DNA from: Pempheris klunzingeri
Taxonomy: Eukaryota > Chordata > Actinopteri > Acropomatiformes > Pempheridae
Assembly: GCF_042242105.1 (NCBI RefSeq)
Contig: NC_092026.1
Location: 16,976,691 to 17,040,690, forward strand
Length of the DNA stretch: 64,000 nucleotides
Direction: 5' to 3'
Each line of letters starts with the position of its first letter. Position 1 is the first letter of the stretch. This document shows, piece by piece, positions 13,401 through 23,793 of this stretch. The position numbers and the translations under genes are program-made. The notes beneath the pieces were generated by a model. That model did not search any database. It saw only the letters and a program-made list of their open reading frames with translations, and was not told the DNA's origin.

Positions 13401-16400
13401 AAATATATTAAAGGTGTAATTTATCCTGACCTAATAGAAGCATAATGACCAACAGGAGAGTGAGGGAGAGGGTGCAACTTGGTACCTCCACACACACAAG
13501 AGGTCTAATCGGCTGTGGCTCAGTGGTAGAGTGGGTCGTCCCTCAATCAGAAGGTCGGGGGTTCGATCCCCAGCTCCTATGGGTCAACATGTCGAAGTGT
13601 CCTTGAGCAAGACACTGAACCCCAACTTACTCCTTGAATGAGTATGAAAGAATAGTCTCCTCCAAATTACATTTCTCCTGTATGATTGATGTGTGAATGG
13701 GTGAATGAGGATGTCATGTAAAGCGCTTTGAGTAGTTGAAATAACTAGAAAGGCGCTATACAAATACAGACCATTTACCATTTACCATTTAATCGGTCAT
13801 CAAATGATTGCTGACAGATAGATGAGAACAGATGAGATCACACCTGCATGGGTAGACAATGGACGTGTGGGAGCTTTAAAGGATTTGGGGTTGAGGATCA
13901 CTATGCCAAGAGTACTTAGTGCCAAAAGTTAAAAAGAGGTAGCTAAGCACTATTACTTGTTCAATTAGTATTACTATAGACAATTAGCTCACAGATCAAC
14001 ATCGACTGAGCAAACTATAATTAAAGATATCCTTCAATATTTGGATACCGTTTTTTTGCATCCTTACTGAAAGTAAGATAAGAAGATTCTGAATACGACA
14101 GGAAAACATAATCTACCTACTTGCACATCTGGAGCGCACTAATTAACACGTTATACCTTATTGGTTCAATCCGTACAACAAGTGAAAAACACCACAACAC
14201 GTTATGTTTTTTAAAGGGGGTTTTGTGCCTGACCATTCCTTGGCTGGCTGCATTAAGTCTTGCCATGACTGTGAGGTTGCACTTTGGTTTTGTATTGGTT
14301 TGGAGATATACTATGTTTATATACAGTGAGCTTCACAGCTGCTGCTAGGTGGTTTTTGTTACCGTTTCTAATCTTTGTGCTGAGCTAAGCAAAGCTGCAG
14401 GTGTTTGCTTCATATATACAGTGCAAGCATGAGAGTGGTATTGATGGCCTCATTTAATTCTCAGCAAGAAAGTGAATACATGTACTTTTGAAAATGTCCA
14501 ACTATTCCTTTGATATTTGACATCCACCACCGTGCTTGTCACAGCTTTTAATCGAGTAATTGAGAAGCAATGTGCCTGACCGAGCGCATCAGTGTCATAA
14601 GCACCACACCATGGTGGGTGAAATTAGACTGATGGACCTGATTTTGTTTGGAGAAAACACATCCAAGTGAGGACAACATTGTTAGATGCTTCACTGGCTG
14701 ATGTATGCCCTTCAATGGTGTCTAAGGCAAACACCCTTAAATAAAGCATAAAGAAATATTCATGAATATTGGCCAGGGATCAGGGGATTGTTTAGGTGGA
14801 GGTTGTGTCGCTCCTGTCCTCTCTGGCAGGCAGACAGCAGCAGGCCAGATGTGGAGCCAGGCCCTGCAGAGCAGATTATACTGACACAGCTGAGCGGAGC
14901 CAGGCATGGCCGGGCTGAGCTGAGCGGGCTGCAGTCTGGCGCTCTCTCTCCTCCTCTTTCCCTGCCGTGCTCCACACCACACCAGAATTAGGCCTCAGGG
15001 AAAATGGAAATGAAAAAAAAAGCCCTCCTCCAGCCCTCCATCAGCTTAACTGGGCATCAGCAGCTGCTCGGCAATAAAGGATATATTTTACACGTGAAGA
15101 GCTGCAAATACACAGAAAAGGTTGTGGTTGTGGTTATGAAGTTAGTTATGAATTGCTCACTTCACCATATTTTTAAAGTAGACCGTAGTCAGCCTCTGCG
15201 CACATGAATGCCAACTGCCTACACATTGAAATTATTATCAATTCATCATTGTGATATACAGCAGTCAATCCAAAACGCCTGCAGTGTACATTCTCCGCTC
15301 TGTCTTCAAGCACTAAGACAAGTGATGCTGGTAATCTGACCTCCAGGTCCTGTGGATGCTCTTTAATGCTGGATTAGACTTCGTACCGGTTTATAGGATT
15401 GAAGCTGCACCTCTGTCCTATAAATCATGTTAAATATGTTGCTGTTACAACACACGAAAATCTCATCAAAATTGTATTAAGGCTCAGAAGAGATTGAAAG
15501 GCAAGGCAGTACATCTAGGTGGACTAGCTTTGATGGGATCAATCCACACTGAATACAGGGCAGAAAATGCAGCTACACTGCTCTGTTTGGTTTGAAATTT
15601 ATAAGCTTATTGCACCTATGGCCACACCCTAATCTGTGATGTCAGGTGTTTAGCCTTTGGCAGCTGATACAAAACGCATGCTAAATCTACCAAAACTGTG
15701 TGTCTATATTCTGTGTTATACACTGTTGCCATGTTCAGGTCTAGTGATGATTTAAATACATAAAATTAATAGAAATATAGGTCAGAAACTGTTTGGTAAC
15801 AGTGGGACTTCTTACAACACAGGAGAAGGTCAGCCTGTCAGAGGGCAGCACGGTGGATCTGAGGAAGCCTGGAGATGAGATTGACAACCTATCGGAGCTG
15901 GCTGAAGAGAATATGGAGCCGGAGGAATGCTTCCCAGAATGTGAGAACTTGGAGTTATAACCCGAATAAATACACCATAGTTGTACCATCATGTGGTATA
16001 ATCTGTGCTGGTTTGTTTTGGCCTTCTCGCTCAGTTTGCTCGAGGCACTGCCAGTGCTGTGACATCGACACCAGCCGCGGTCTGGGCGAGGCCTGGTGGA
16101 GGCTGAGGAAGACCTGCTACCAGATCGTGGAACACAGCTGGTTCGAGACTTTCATCATCTTCATGATCCTGCTCAGCAGTGGGGCTCTGGTAGGCATCAT
16201 TAGAAAAATAAGATCATTATAAACTATCCTTAAATGAATGCAAAGCACTTTTTTTTGGAAACAATCCCTAAAATTTCAGTCCTGGTTGATTAGACAACAC
16301 ATCCCAAACAATCCTACAGGCTGGGAGCAGCAATCACTTCTTGAGCAGCTACTATACTGTCAGAAATACAACAGAAGAGCAACGAGAGCATCTGTTTGCA

Positions 16401-19400
16401 GTGCAGCCAAACAAACTGAGGTTGTGTTTAATAACAAAATCAGTCAGTAATCAGCTTATTACTATCATGCCATCGACATAGCGTCAGATTTCATGCAACC
16501 CACAGCAGGGCTGAGTGGTATGGGAAAATAATCTAATCTAATTTTTTTTAAACCAACGTTGGGATTACAATTCAGTTTCTGATCTTATTCACTACACACA
16601 ATCAATAAATCATTCTATAGTAATCCCAACACAAGATTGGATACAGTAAAAATATAAACAGCTTTTTAATGTAGGCTTACGCATTTTGATGAAATGAGTT
16701 GAATTGATCCATCAATTGACATGAATAGCATCTTTATTTATCTACTGAATTTAAAACAAACCCTTCAACCACAGCACAATATTACATAACTTCAAGCCCT
16801 GTAAACCTGCAATATAATCATCATGGCTTAACTTTTCAATAAAATATGAAAAAAGAACAACAAAGCGCTGCAGGACAACAGGCCTGGTGTGAACATTAAA
16901 ATATGAAAAATGAATATGAATCTTATTGATCTGCATTCAGTTACAGTAACACATCACTAGCAAACTTTAGTGCAGAAATATAAAAAAGTCTCAACCCCTG
17001 ACCATGGCTCTGCCGCTCTAAACATATTTTGATCACTTAAAGCCTAATGGTAACATGTCAACGTGTTGAAATTTCGAAATAAAATCTCAATAACCCATCG
17101 TATGGCATTTTACAAGCTGTTTTCTCCATCTACTCTCGCTCACATATGGTACATGGAGAGTAGAGCAGGGTGTGTGCACGTGGAGACCACAGGATCAGGT
17201 GTTTCTCACCCTCTGGTTGGGTGAATTGTGTAGCATTAAAAATACAAAGTCTCTTTTGCAATTGCATTCTTTTACATCGCAGTGTTTGAATTCTATTAAT
17301 CGTTCAGCCCACAGCACAAGTAGTTTTAAAGACCAAAGCTGTCTTGGATCCTTTTATTGTGACAGCAGCAGGGAATGTCAGGTTTGCACTAGCAGTAATG
17401 TACTACAGCTGTAGGAGAGGAACAGTAAACAGTGAGACTAAACAACAGTGAGATATCAAATAATAACGCTGGATTTACATACATGCATTGTTTTCTGGAA
17501 TTCAAAAGCAAAACACAACTTTCCAGACAGTATCTTCAACAAACAGTAGTGGTGGGCTGTGGTGCTGTTGTGGTTTCTCACTCTGCCGTCCCTGTGCCGC
17601 TCCAGGCGTTTGAAGATATCTACATTGAGAAGAGAAAAGTCGTAAAGGTGGTGCTGGAGTCTGCAGACAAAGTCTTCTCCTACATCTTTGTGCTGGAGAT
17701 GTTCCTCAAGTGGATTGCATACGGCTTCAAGAAATATTTCACCAACTACTGGTGCTGGCTCGATTTTCTCATCGTGGATGTAAGTGAACATTTTACCGTA
17801 GCCCAGGCGTTTTTGTTACTACATGAAAGGTAAATTATAAATCGCGTGTTGAGAATTCTGTAATCCCTCTCATTGTAGCTGAACTTAGCTTTTCATGTTT
17901 GTGGGATTTACAGCCTGGTAAGTGTCATATTATTCACAGGAAAGCACTTAACAGTAAATTTATGCTTTGCAATAACTGGCCACTTTGTTCACTGAAACCG
18001 TGCCTCCCTCCCACACCATCAGTTACTCCTGTTTAAAACACTTAAAACTCTAAATCAGGACCAGGATGAATTTACTAGAAAGATACAGATTTCTAAACCA
18101 CAGACTGAATAGTTGTTACATTGTCCAGTTTTTACGTTTGATTTAATGCCAGGATTTCGCCAGACAAATTAAAAGAAATGCTCCAGCAATCGGGGTCATG
18201 TTACACTTCCTGTAAACTGTCGGGTAAAATGGGTGTGGCTCCGTAGTGTGTAGTCACCCAAAGTGGCCGGGGCGTGCAGCCCCAGGCCTGACTTGACCTC
18301 CTCTGATTTCACCTGCTGTTACACAGATTGCCACAGACCGCTCTATTGTTAGGGTAAGTTGTAGTTAGCAGGTCCCAGGTGAGTATGGGCTTCTGGGATT
18401 GGAAACTTGCATCTGCATCACAAATGCTTCTGTGTTTTCTTCACTCGTAAGTGCTTTCTGTTGTGATATCAAAAGCCACCGTCTTGTGTCCAAACAAATG
18501 CACTGCTTATGAAATGTGTTAAAATTTTTGTTGCGCTATAAAACTACTCAGCAGTCATTCCTTCAATCACTATCTTCAGGACCTTGGCTTTTATATCAAA
18601 AACAAATGCAGTGCCTTGTACTCTAAGGTTTATCTACAGAAGATCTGGTGTTCTCTACACAGCATATCAAACCTTAGAAATGCATGTCTAAACTGTTGTG
18701 TTTAATCAATGTTCTGAGTGTTATTTATTATGGCTGTTTAGAAGAAAAGACGAATCCTGTTGATCAAAGTACCACTTTACTTTCTTTTACTGTGTTTTTG
18801 TATTTTTCCGTCTGTAATCTCTTGGAGCCAAAGACTTCTCTTGTCCCCTGAATTAATTTTGAGTATCTTCTTTAGATATATTGGACAAACACATGTGTAA
18901 ATTGACTTTTATAAAGAAATACACACCATTGGGACCTTATTGGTCCTAAATTGTTTTTAATTAACTTATTGGATCAATTGGATGCAAATTGGGAAATAAA
19001 TTTGGCAAAGACAGATATAAATTCTTTATAAAACTCACTCTATTTGATATATATACATATTGCATATGCATATATAGCTGAGTATGCATGTATGGACACA
19101 ATTTGTCTATATGTGCATACTTGTCTGTGTTTTGTCATCATCAATCATGACATGACTCTTCTTTCATCTTCTTAATCATGTCACTCTCATTCATAGCCAT
19201 CATCCAAGGGCCATTCAACAGCGGAATACCATTTTGTTTTGTCTGTTTTGGATGTAGAATAGAGTGGAAGTCTAAATTTGCTAAAAGATGATACAACAAC
19301 CAAACTAAATCTAAACCTCCAAAATAAAATCATTGTGTTCCTAACTGTGGAATGTCCCAAAATACACAAAAACTCTAAAATATGGCTCTTTAAATGTTTC

Positions 19401-22400
19401 CTTTAAATCTTTTAGTATCTTTTATTTTGTTATAAGTCATATGATAAAGTTAGATAATATGATAATAAAAGAAAATATATGCAGTTCCTTGACTAATGTG
19501 TTAATAAGACAATGTGATATTGCTTTGTTTACAACATTTTTGGTCTTCTTGTATTCTCAAGAAAATGTTGCTACTTTCCCCCCAAAGGTTTGAAAATGAA
19601 CAAGAAGTGACTTACACATTTGAATTCGTTCTATGATCCTCACAGTTCACACGTGTCTCTGCGCTCCATATAGGTGTCCTTGATAAGCCTCATAGCAAAT
19701 TCGCTGGGATATTCCGACTTTGCTGCGATCAAGTCCCTGAGGACCCTGCGGGCTTTGAGACCCCTCAGAGCTCTGTCCAGATTTGAGGGCATGCGGGTGA
19801 GAAAAACATTTTCTACACTGATGTCACATCTTTCTTATGCTGACAAGCAATTTGCCGATTAGTCTCAGGATTATTACCTCCCCCACGAAGGGTATGTTTT
19901 CATCCTAGTTTGTTCATTACTATGACAACTGGATCATCTCCTAGTTATAAAAAGATGTACATTTGGGAGTGACATAAAGTTCGGACTAAGGATATGGGAC
20001 TTCCTGTGTTTTCTGATGATAGTTTTCAGCCATGCCAGAGGTGTCACAAGGTTGGTCGATTAATCGTTAAGTTGTTGGTCAGTTAGGTTTAGGGTGGGTT
20101 AGGGTTAGCATTGTAGTCACTCTGAGCATGTTAGTTTGCTGATGTCAGCATTTAGCTCAAAGTGCCGTCATACTGTCCCTGAGTACAGCCTCACAGAGCT
20201 GCTCGCATGGCTGTATGCTAATGTAACTTTGAATTTTACAGACATGGTTCGATTGTTTCCACTTAAATAGATTTATCCTTAAAATAAATTCAATTTCTCT
20301 GGTCTGTCCATGAATTGCTGAAAAACTCAAAGATGTGTGCGGTGATTCAGACATCTGACAGCAGGCTAGTAGAGCCCCTCTGTGCTGTGAGACTAACCTG
20401 TGTCTTAATCTGTTGTTCACCAGGTGGTCGTGAACGCTCTTATTGGAGCCATCCCCTCCATCATGAATGTGCTGCTCGTCTGTCTGATCTTCTGGCTCAT
20501 CTTCAGCATTATGGGGGTCAACCTGTTCGCCGGCAAGTTCGGGAAGTGCGTGAACAGAACGGGCTTCATCCACAGTGTTGTTGTAGTCAACAACAAGTCA
20601 GACTGCCTCGCCATGAATGACACCCAGTTCTACTGGACAAAAGTGAAGGTCAACTTCGACAACGTGGGACTTGGCTACCTTTCCCTCCTGCAAGTGGTGA
20701 GTTTTATCTGCTGCATCGTTTGGAGTTTGCCAAATGTGCTAGACAGGCTTTTATTTAAGGATTGTGGAATTAATGTGATCATAATATTAGTTTTGTAATG
20801 TTTTTCATAGATAAAGTAAGTGATTCACAATGCAGTTCCCAGACAATAATGTTGTGTAATATTGTATTATAGGCTACATTTAAAGGATGGATGGAAATAA
20901 TGCATGCAGCTGTTGATTCAAGAGGAGTAAGTATGTCTCCCTATGAGGAAGGCCTGCATAATAAACATGCCACAGTAACCAGCTGATGTATAAAACTGTT
21001 TGGTTTCAGGTGGAGGAACAACCCATCAGAGAAATTAACCTCTACATGTACCTCTACTTTGTCGTCTTCATCATATTCGGCTCCTTCTTCACTCTCAATC
21101 TCTTCATTGGCGTCATTATTGACAATTTCAATCAGCAGAAAAGGAAGATGAGTATTGAGCACACTGACGTCAGGCCTGGATCATTTGGTATTTGCAAGTA
21201 ATTGTGAACCTGAACAAGATGACAGCCACTCAGGCTCAGTCACAAAGAACTACACAGTCATGGATTTTGAATATTTTACATATGTAATTCTCCAGGTAAA
21301 AGCAATTATGAAGAATTATATGCTAATAACTAACAAACCAGGTTTGCAGAAAACAGTCAGTTTTTGCGACTTTCTGTTAATAATCAAACAATTCTTTTAA
21401 CATTCTGTAAAAATAATGGTGTTTTTACCTATACTTAGGTGGACAGGATATCTTCATGACTGAAGAACAGAAGAAGTACTATAACGCTATGAAGAAGTTA
21501 GGATCTAAAAAGCCTCAAAAGCCAATACCAAGGCCCACGGTAAAAAAAATAATATTTATAACTGTCCAATATCACACATTTTTCAGACATTCACACGTTA
21601 GAGTTAGGATTAGATCTCACATTTTAAAAACATCCTTACATACATGCTTGTATACTTTCTCATACCCGTTACACTTTGCATTAATAACCCATAGCACTGC
21701 ATATTGTCCTGCCTGCTGACATTGTAGATAACATTGTACTAATAATGTTATATACCCTGACTGATTTGCCATTTGTATTTCCTAGAACATTCTCCAAGCC
21801 TTCTTCTTCGATCTGGTGTCCAAGCAAGCCTTTGACATCATGATCATGATGCTCATCATCATCAACATGGTGACCATGATGGTGGAAACCGATGAGCAGT
21901 CGGAGCGCAAGGAGTCCATCCTCAACAAGATCAACCTGGTCTTCATCGTGATCTTCACCACCGAATGCCTGATCAAGATCTTTGCCCTCCGTTGTTATTT
22001 CTTCACAGTTGCATGGAACATCTTTGATTTTGTGGTGATCATTCTCTCTATTGTGGGTAAGTACATGCCAAGAACTATTGGTTGATCTGTTGTTTGTTAT
22101 CAGAATATCTTTTTAACATTGTGAGAAAGAGGATTTTCTTTTGGCCATCTGATGAATGTAAGCCCAATATTCATTCTCCTTTTGGCTCTGTCTCCACCAA
22201 CACCTGAGAGAAATGTCTGCTTTTTAAATGCTCCACTGTTTCATTCAACTTTATCTGTCTGCTGTTCGGTGGCATAAGTTCGGTTTATTAGCACTTTTTT
22301 ACTCAAATTTACTTCCTGCTGCAGCTGGAAATGAGGTTGAGGCATTAAGCTGTGTGCTGTAAAACCAAAACCTGAAGCTAAAACTTCTTCTGGGTTTTTC

Positions 22401-23731
22401 ACCATCAGCAACCCCTTTTATATTGCACATAGTCATTTAAGTGCATGCATGGGCAATGAGACGGCTCTACTCTTGCCTTATCTTTCTCTGTCTTTTCAGG
22501 GATTGTTCTTGCAGACATCATTGAGAAGTACTTTGTGTCTCCAACCCTGTTTCGAGTCATCAGACTGGCAAGGATAGGACGTGTACTTCGACTTATACGT
22601 GCAGCCAAAGGAATAAGGACTCTACTGTTTGCCTTAATGATGTCCATGCCGGCGCTGTTCAACATTGGCCTCCTGCTTTTCCTCGTCATGTTCATCTATG
22701 CTATCTTCGGTATGGCAAACTTTGCCTACGTGAAAAAACAAGATGGGATTGACGACATGTTTAACTTTGAGACCTTTGGGAATAGTATGATCTGCCTTTT
22801 TCAGATCAGCACCTCGGCAGGTTGGGACAACCTCCTTAGTCCTATAATGGCCAGCTCCCCAGACGAGTGCGACGTTAACTTTGTCAACACTGGCACTAAC
22901 ACCCGGGGAAACTGTGGCAGCCCCTCAGTGGGCATAGCTTTCTTTGTCAGTTACATAATCATTTCTTTCCTCATTGTGGTAAATATGTATATAGCTATCA
23001 TTCTGGAGAATTTCAGCGTTGCCACGGAGGAGAGTACAGAGCCGCTGAGCGAGGATGACTTTGAAATGTTTTACGAGGTTTGGGAGAAGTTTGATTCTGA
23101 GGCCACGCAGTTCATTGAGTTTTCCATGCTGTCAAACTTTGCGGACACTTTGTCGGAGCCGCTGCGCATAGCCAAGCCCAACAGGATCAAGCTGATCTCC
23201 ATGGACCTTCCTATGGTCAGTGGGGATAGGATTCACTGCCTGGACATCCTGTTTGCCTTCACAAAGCGTGTCCTGGGAGAGTCCGGTGAGATGGATGCCC
23301 TCAAGCAGCAAATGGAGGAGAAGTTCATGATGACCAACCCCTCCAAGATTTCACATGAGCCCATCACTTCCACACTGCGCCGCAAACTGGAAGAGGTGTC
23401 AGCGATCGTCATCCAGAGGTGTTACAGGAGGCATCTGGTGCGCCGGCAGATGAAGCAGGCATCCTACCTCTACAGACAGATAAACTACGAGACTGTCGTG
23501 GATGTGGAGAATGCTCCAGAAACAGAGGGCTTGATAGCCTCCATGATACATCACTATGGACCTGTGGGGGTGGAAGTTGTACAGACAACAGAGGACACTG
23601 TAATGTCCTCACCACCATCTTATGAAAGTGTGACCAGAGCAGCCAGTGACCTCTCTGAGGTGTTCAGATCAAAATCCAGAGACTCTGAACTTGGAGAGCC
23701 TGGTGACAACTATGAGGAAACTTTTCTTTGA
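3040..23731 (+). CDS. scn5la: Voltage-gated sodium channel alpha subunit, SCN5A-like, 3' nineteen exons (5' partial)
   Basis: Pore-forming subunit of a plasma-membrane voltage-gated Na+ channel that carries the fast inward current of action potentials. Exons: 3040-3181, 3526-3723, 3808-3993, 4091-4462, 4655-4784, 5318-5556, 6337-6510, 6954-7310, 10807-11217, 15823-15940, 16035-16189, 17606-17779, 19674-19796, 20424-20696, 20873-20926, 21010-21147, 21435-21539, 21786-22056, 22500-23731. They give 1616 codons plus stop with every phase matching. The selectivity ring is D (DI), E (DII), K (DIII), A (DIV). The S4 segments carry Arg/Lys every third residue, and the IFM inactivation particle, IQ motif and PY motif are present. 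Exon sizes 142, 174, 357, 174, 123, 54, 138, 105 and 271 nt fit SCN genes. C-terminal EPLRIAKPN and [13 protein letters not shown] resemble Nav1.5 more than Nav1.1. I cannot tell scn5laa from scn5lab; an scn4a-type identity is the main alternative. Confidence 0.95.
3808..4784 (+). other. scn5la: Nav cytoplasmic I-II linker exons
   Basis: Three exons (3808-3993, 4091-4462, 4655-4784) encode the intracellular loop between domains I and II. It contains an Arg/Ser-rich stretch ([14 protein letters not shown]), which is a plausible basophilic-kinase target by composition. It also has an [11 protein letters not shown] block and a VGLL-like block that match conserved islands of Nav1.1/1.5 linkers. 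Linker length is in the long class, unlike the short Nav1.4 linker, which supports the SCN5A-like assignment. Kinase regulation is inferred from motifs only. Confidence 0.85.
4802..4998. mobile_element. Short terminal-inverted-repeat element (MITE-like), family A
   Basis: An approximately 197-bp insertion in the intron after 4784. Its left end reads TTAAAGGAACAGTTTGATAT. Its right end, when reverse-complemented, reads TTAAAGGAGTAGTTTGACAT, so the termini are near-matching inverted repeats of about 25-30 bp. The interior has no coding capacity. The TTAA at each end is compatible with TTAA target duplication. Related, more diverged sequence occurs at 14345-14516, 37705-38092 and about 52780-52970. 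Confidence 0.75.
5318..7310 (+). other. scn5la: Nav domain II S1 to start of S6 (three exons)
   Basis: 5318-5556 encodes ELEESRQKC plus DII S1 ([17 protein letters not shown]). 6337-6510 encodes S2-S3 and the start of S4 (SVLRSFRL). 6954-7310 encodes the rest of S4 ([10 protein letters not shown]), S5, the pore with [10 protein letters not shown] (Glu of DEKA) and the beginning of S6 (VMVIGNLV). Between 6954 and 7310 the extracellular turret has a CVCKISIDC segment typical of neuronal/skeletal Nav channels. Confidence 0.95.
7311..10806 (+). other. Intron within DII S6, no gene seen
   Basis: This 3.5-kb intron runs from donor GTGAGT at 7311 to an acceptor CAACAG ending at 10806. It is AT-rich unique sequence with short simple repeats (TATATA near 7660-7680, CA repeat at about 10400-10430). 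I see no coding segment or RNA gene. Confidence 0.7.
13506..13796 (+). mobile_element. tRNA-derived SINE with target-site duplication
   Basis: The head (about 13513-13582) resembles a tRNA, with a pol III A box (TGGCTCAGTGGTAGAGTGG) and B box (GGTTCGATCCC). It is followed by a body with CTTGAGCAAGACACTGAACC and AAAGCGCTTTGAGT motifs, and a tail with repeated CCATTTA units. A TAATCGG duplication flanks it (13506-13512 and 13790-13796), which supports retroposition into the intron. I recognise the body from common fish SINEs but cannot name the subfamily. Confidence 0.85.
14345..14516. mobile_element. Remnant of family-A element (right-end half)
   Basis: Contains GTGCTGAGCTAAGCAAAGCT and CTCAGCAAGAAAGTGAATAC blocks. 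It ends with ATGTCCAACTATTCCTTTGA, which matches the terminal repeat of the element at 4802-4998. The left terminus was not found. Confidence 0.5.
17780..19673 (+). other. Intron in DIII S3, no confirmed exon
   Basis: A 1.9-kb intron between the S2-S3 exon and the 123-nt S3-S4 exon. I saw no second copy of the S3-S4 exon (as in the SCN8A 18N/18A pair). A 27-nt segment at 18327-18353 has splice-like flanks (see findings). The rest is AT-rich. Confidence 0.6.
20040..20225. repeat. Dispersed teleost-type repeat, family C
   Basis: Contains GATGTCAGCATTTAGCTCAA and CCTGAGTACAGCCTCACAGA blocks, which I recognise as a frequent fish interspersed repeat. The stretch at 63160-63310 looks like another portion of the same kind of element. 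Boundaries and family name are uncertain. Confidence 0.5.
21148..21434 (+). other. scn5la: Non-canonical AT-AC intron of the sodium channel gene
   Basis: The exon frame closes only if the intron starts ATGAGTATTG (after the codon AAG at 21145-21147) and ends CTATAC before TTA GGT GGA CAG. No GT-AG pair gives the conserved K-LGGQDIF junction. The 5' end looks like a normal GTGAGT donor with A at +1 and not like the U12 consensus ATATCC. No U12 branch motif sits 10-18 nt from the 3' end. This fits the AT-AC II class described for SCN4A intron 21 and its homologues, removed by the major spliceosome. Confidence 0.9.
21435..21539 (+). other. scn5la: Nav III-IV linker exon with inactivation gate
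   Basis: A 105-nt exon encoding [20 protein letters not shown] and then [14 protein letters not shown]. It contains the IFM hydrophobic particle that docks for fast inactivation, and the conserved [15 protein letters not shown]. It is essentially invariant with mammalian channels. The donor is GTAAAA at 21540. Confidence 0.97.
21786..23731 (+). other. scn5la: Nav domain IV and C-terminal cytoplasmic tail (two exons)
   Basis: 21786-22056 encodes DIV S1-S3. 22500-23731 encodes S4 ([20 protein letters not shown]), S5, the pore with TSAGWDNLL (Ala of DEKA), S6, the EF-hand-like region ([15 protein letters not shown]), the IQ motif ([14 protein letters not shown], calmodulin), the PPSY PY motif (NEDD4-type ligases) and a terminal ETFL. 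The stop TGA is at 23729-23731. ETFL fits a class I PDZ ligand (Thr at -2, Leu at 0), as does the Ser-Ile-Val of Nav1.5. Unusual: Ala for Gly in RAAKG and Asn for Gly after the pore Trp-Asp. Confidence 0.96.
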
Positions 23732-23787
23732 GACCTGATTGTGTGGAGAGTTTTGTGTGGGTTTTGTCTGTTTTGTTTACAACAGAG

Positions 23788-23793
23788 AATAAA
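23788..23793 (+). terminator. Candidate proximal polyadenylation signal of the sodium channel gene
   Basis: AATAAA lies 57 nt past the stop codon. Such a short 3' UTR is possible but unusual for an SCN gene; another AATAAA at 25553-25558 could be the distal site. Neither is proven by sequence alone. Confidence 0.35.

Larger units (their letters stand above)
11218..15822 (+). other. Intron in the II-III linker region, contains SINE and other repeats
   Basis: A 4.6-kb intron from donor GTGAGT at 11218 to acceptor ACACAG ending at 15822. It contains a SINE at 13513-13789 and the 3' part of a family-A element near 14345-14516. No coding exon was recognised; a GC-richer stretch at about 14780-14990 has open frames on both strands but no domain. 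Confidence 0.7.
10807..16189 (+). other. scn5la: Nav DII S6 end, II-III linker and DIII S1 exons
   Basis: 10807-11217 encodes the end of DII S6 ([14 protein letters not shown]) and most of the II-III linker. It includes [17 protein letters not shown], matching the ankyrin-G binding motif (VPIAxxESD plus acidic CK2 sites) that localises Nav channels. 15823-15940 adds the SEGSTVD and ECFPE blocks. 16035-16189 adds [22 protein letters not shown] and DIII S1 to SSGAL. The codon split between 15940 and 16035 is Phe, where mammalian channels mostly have Gly. Ankyrin binding is inferred from the conserved motif. Confidence 0.9.
17606..21147 (+). other. scn5la: Nav domain III S2-S6 exons
   Basis: 17606-17779 encodes [12 protein letters not shown] through S2 and S3 start (WLDFLIVD). 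19674-19796 encodes S3 end and S4 ([19 protein letters not shown]). 20424-20696 encodes S5 and the turret with N-glycosylation sequons (NRT, NKS, NDT). The 54-nt exon 20873-20926 encodes [18 protein letters not shown] with the Lys of DEKA. 21010-21147 encodes S6 ([17 protein letters not shown]). Relative to mammals the filter flank has Glu for Asp (WME) and His for Tyr (IMH). Confidence 0.95.

Noticed and set aside
13511..13582. tRNA-like sequence as a functional tRNA gene
   Set aside because: It is fused to a SINE body and tail with a target-site duplication, so it is a SINE head, not a tRNA gene.
14737..14991. Overlapping open frames on both strands in a GC-rich patch
   Set aside because: No domain or conserved motif; located in a channel intron between well-supported exons.
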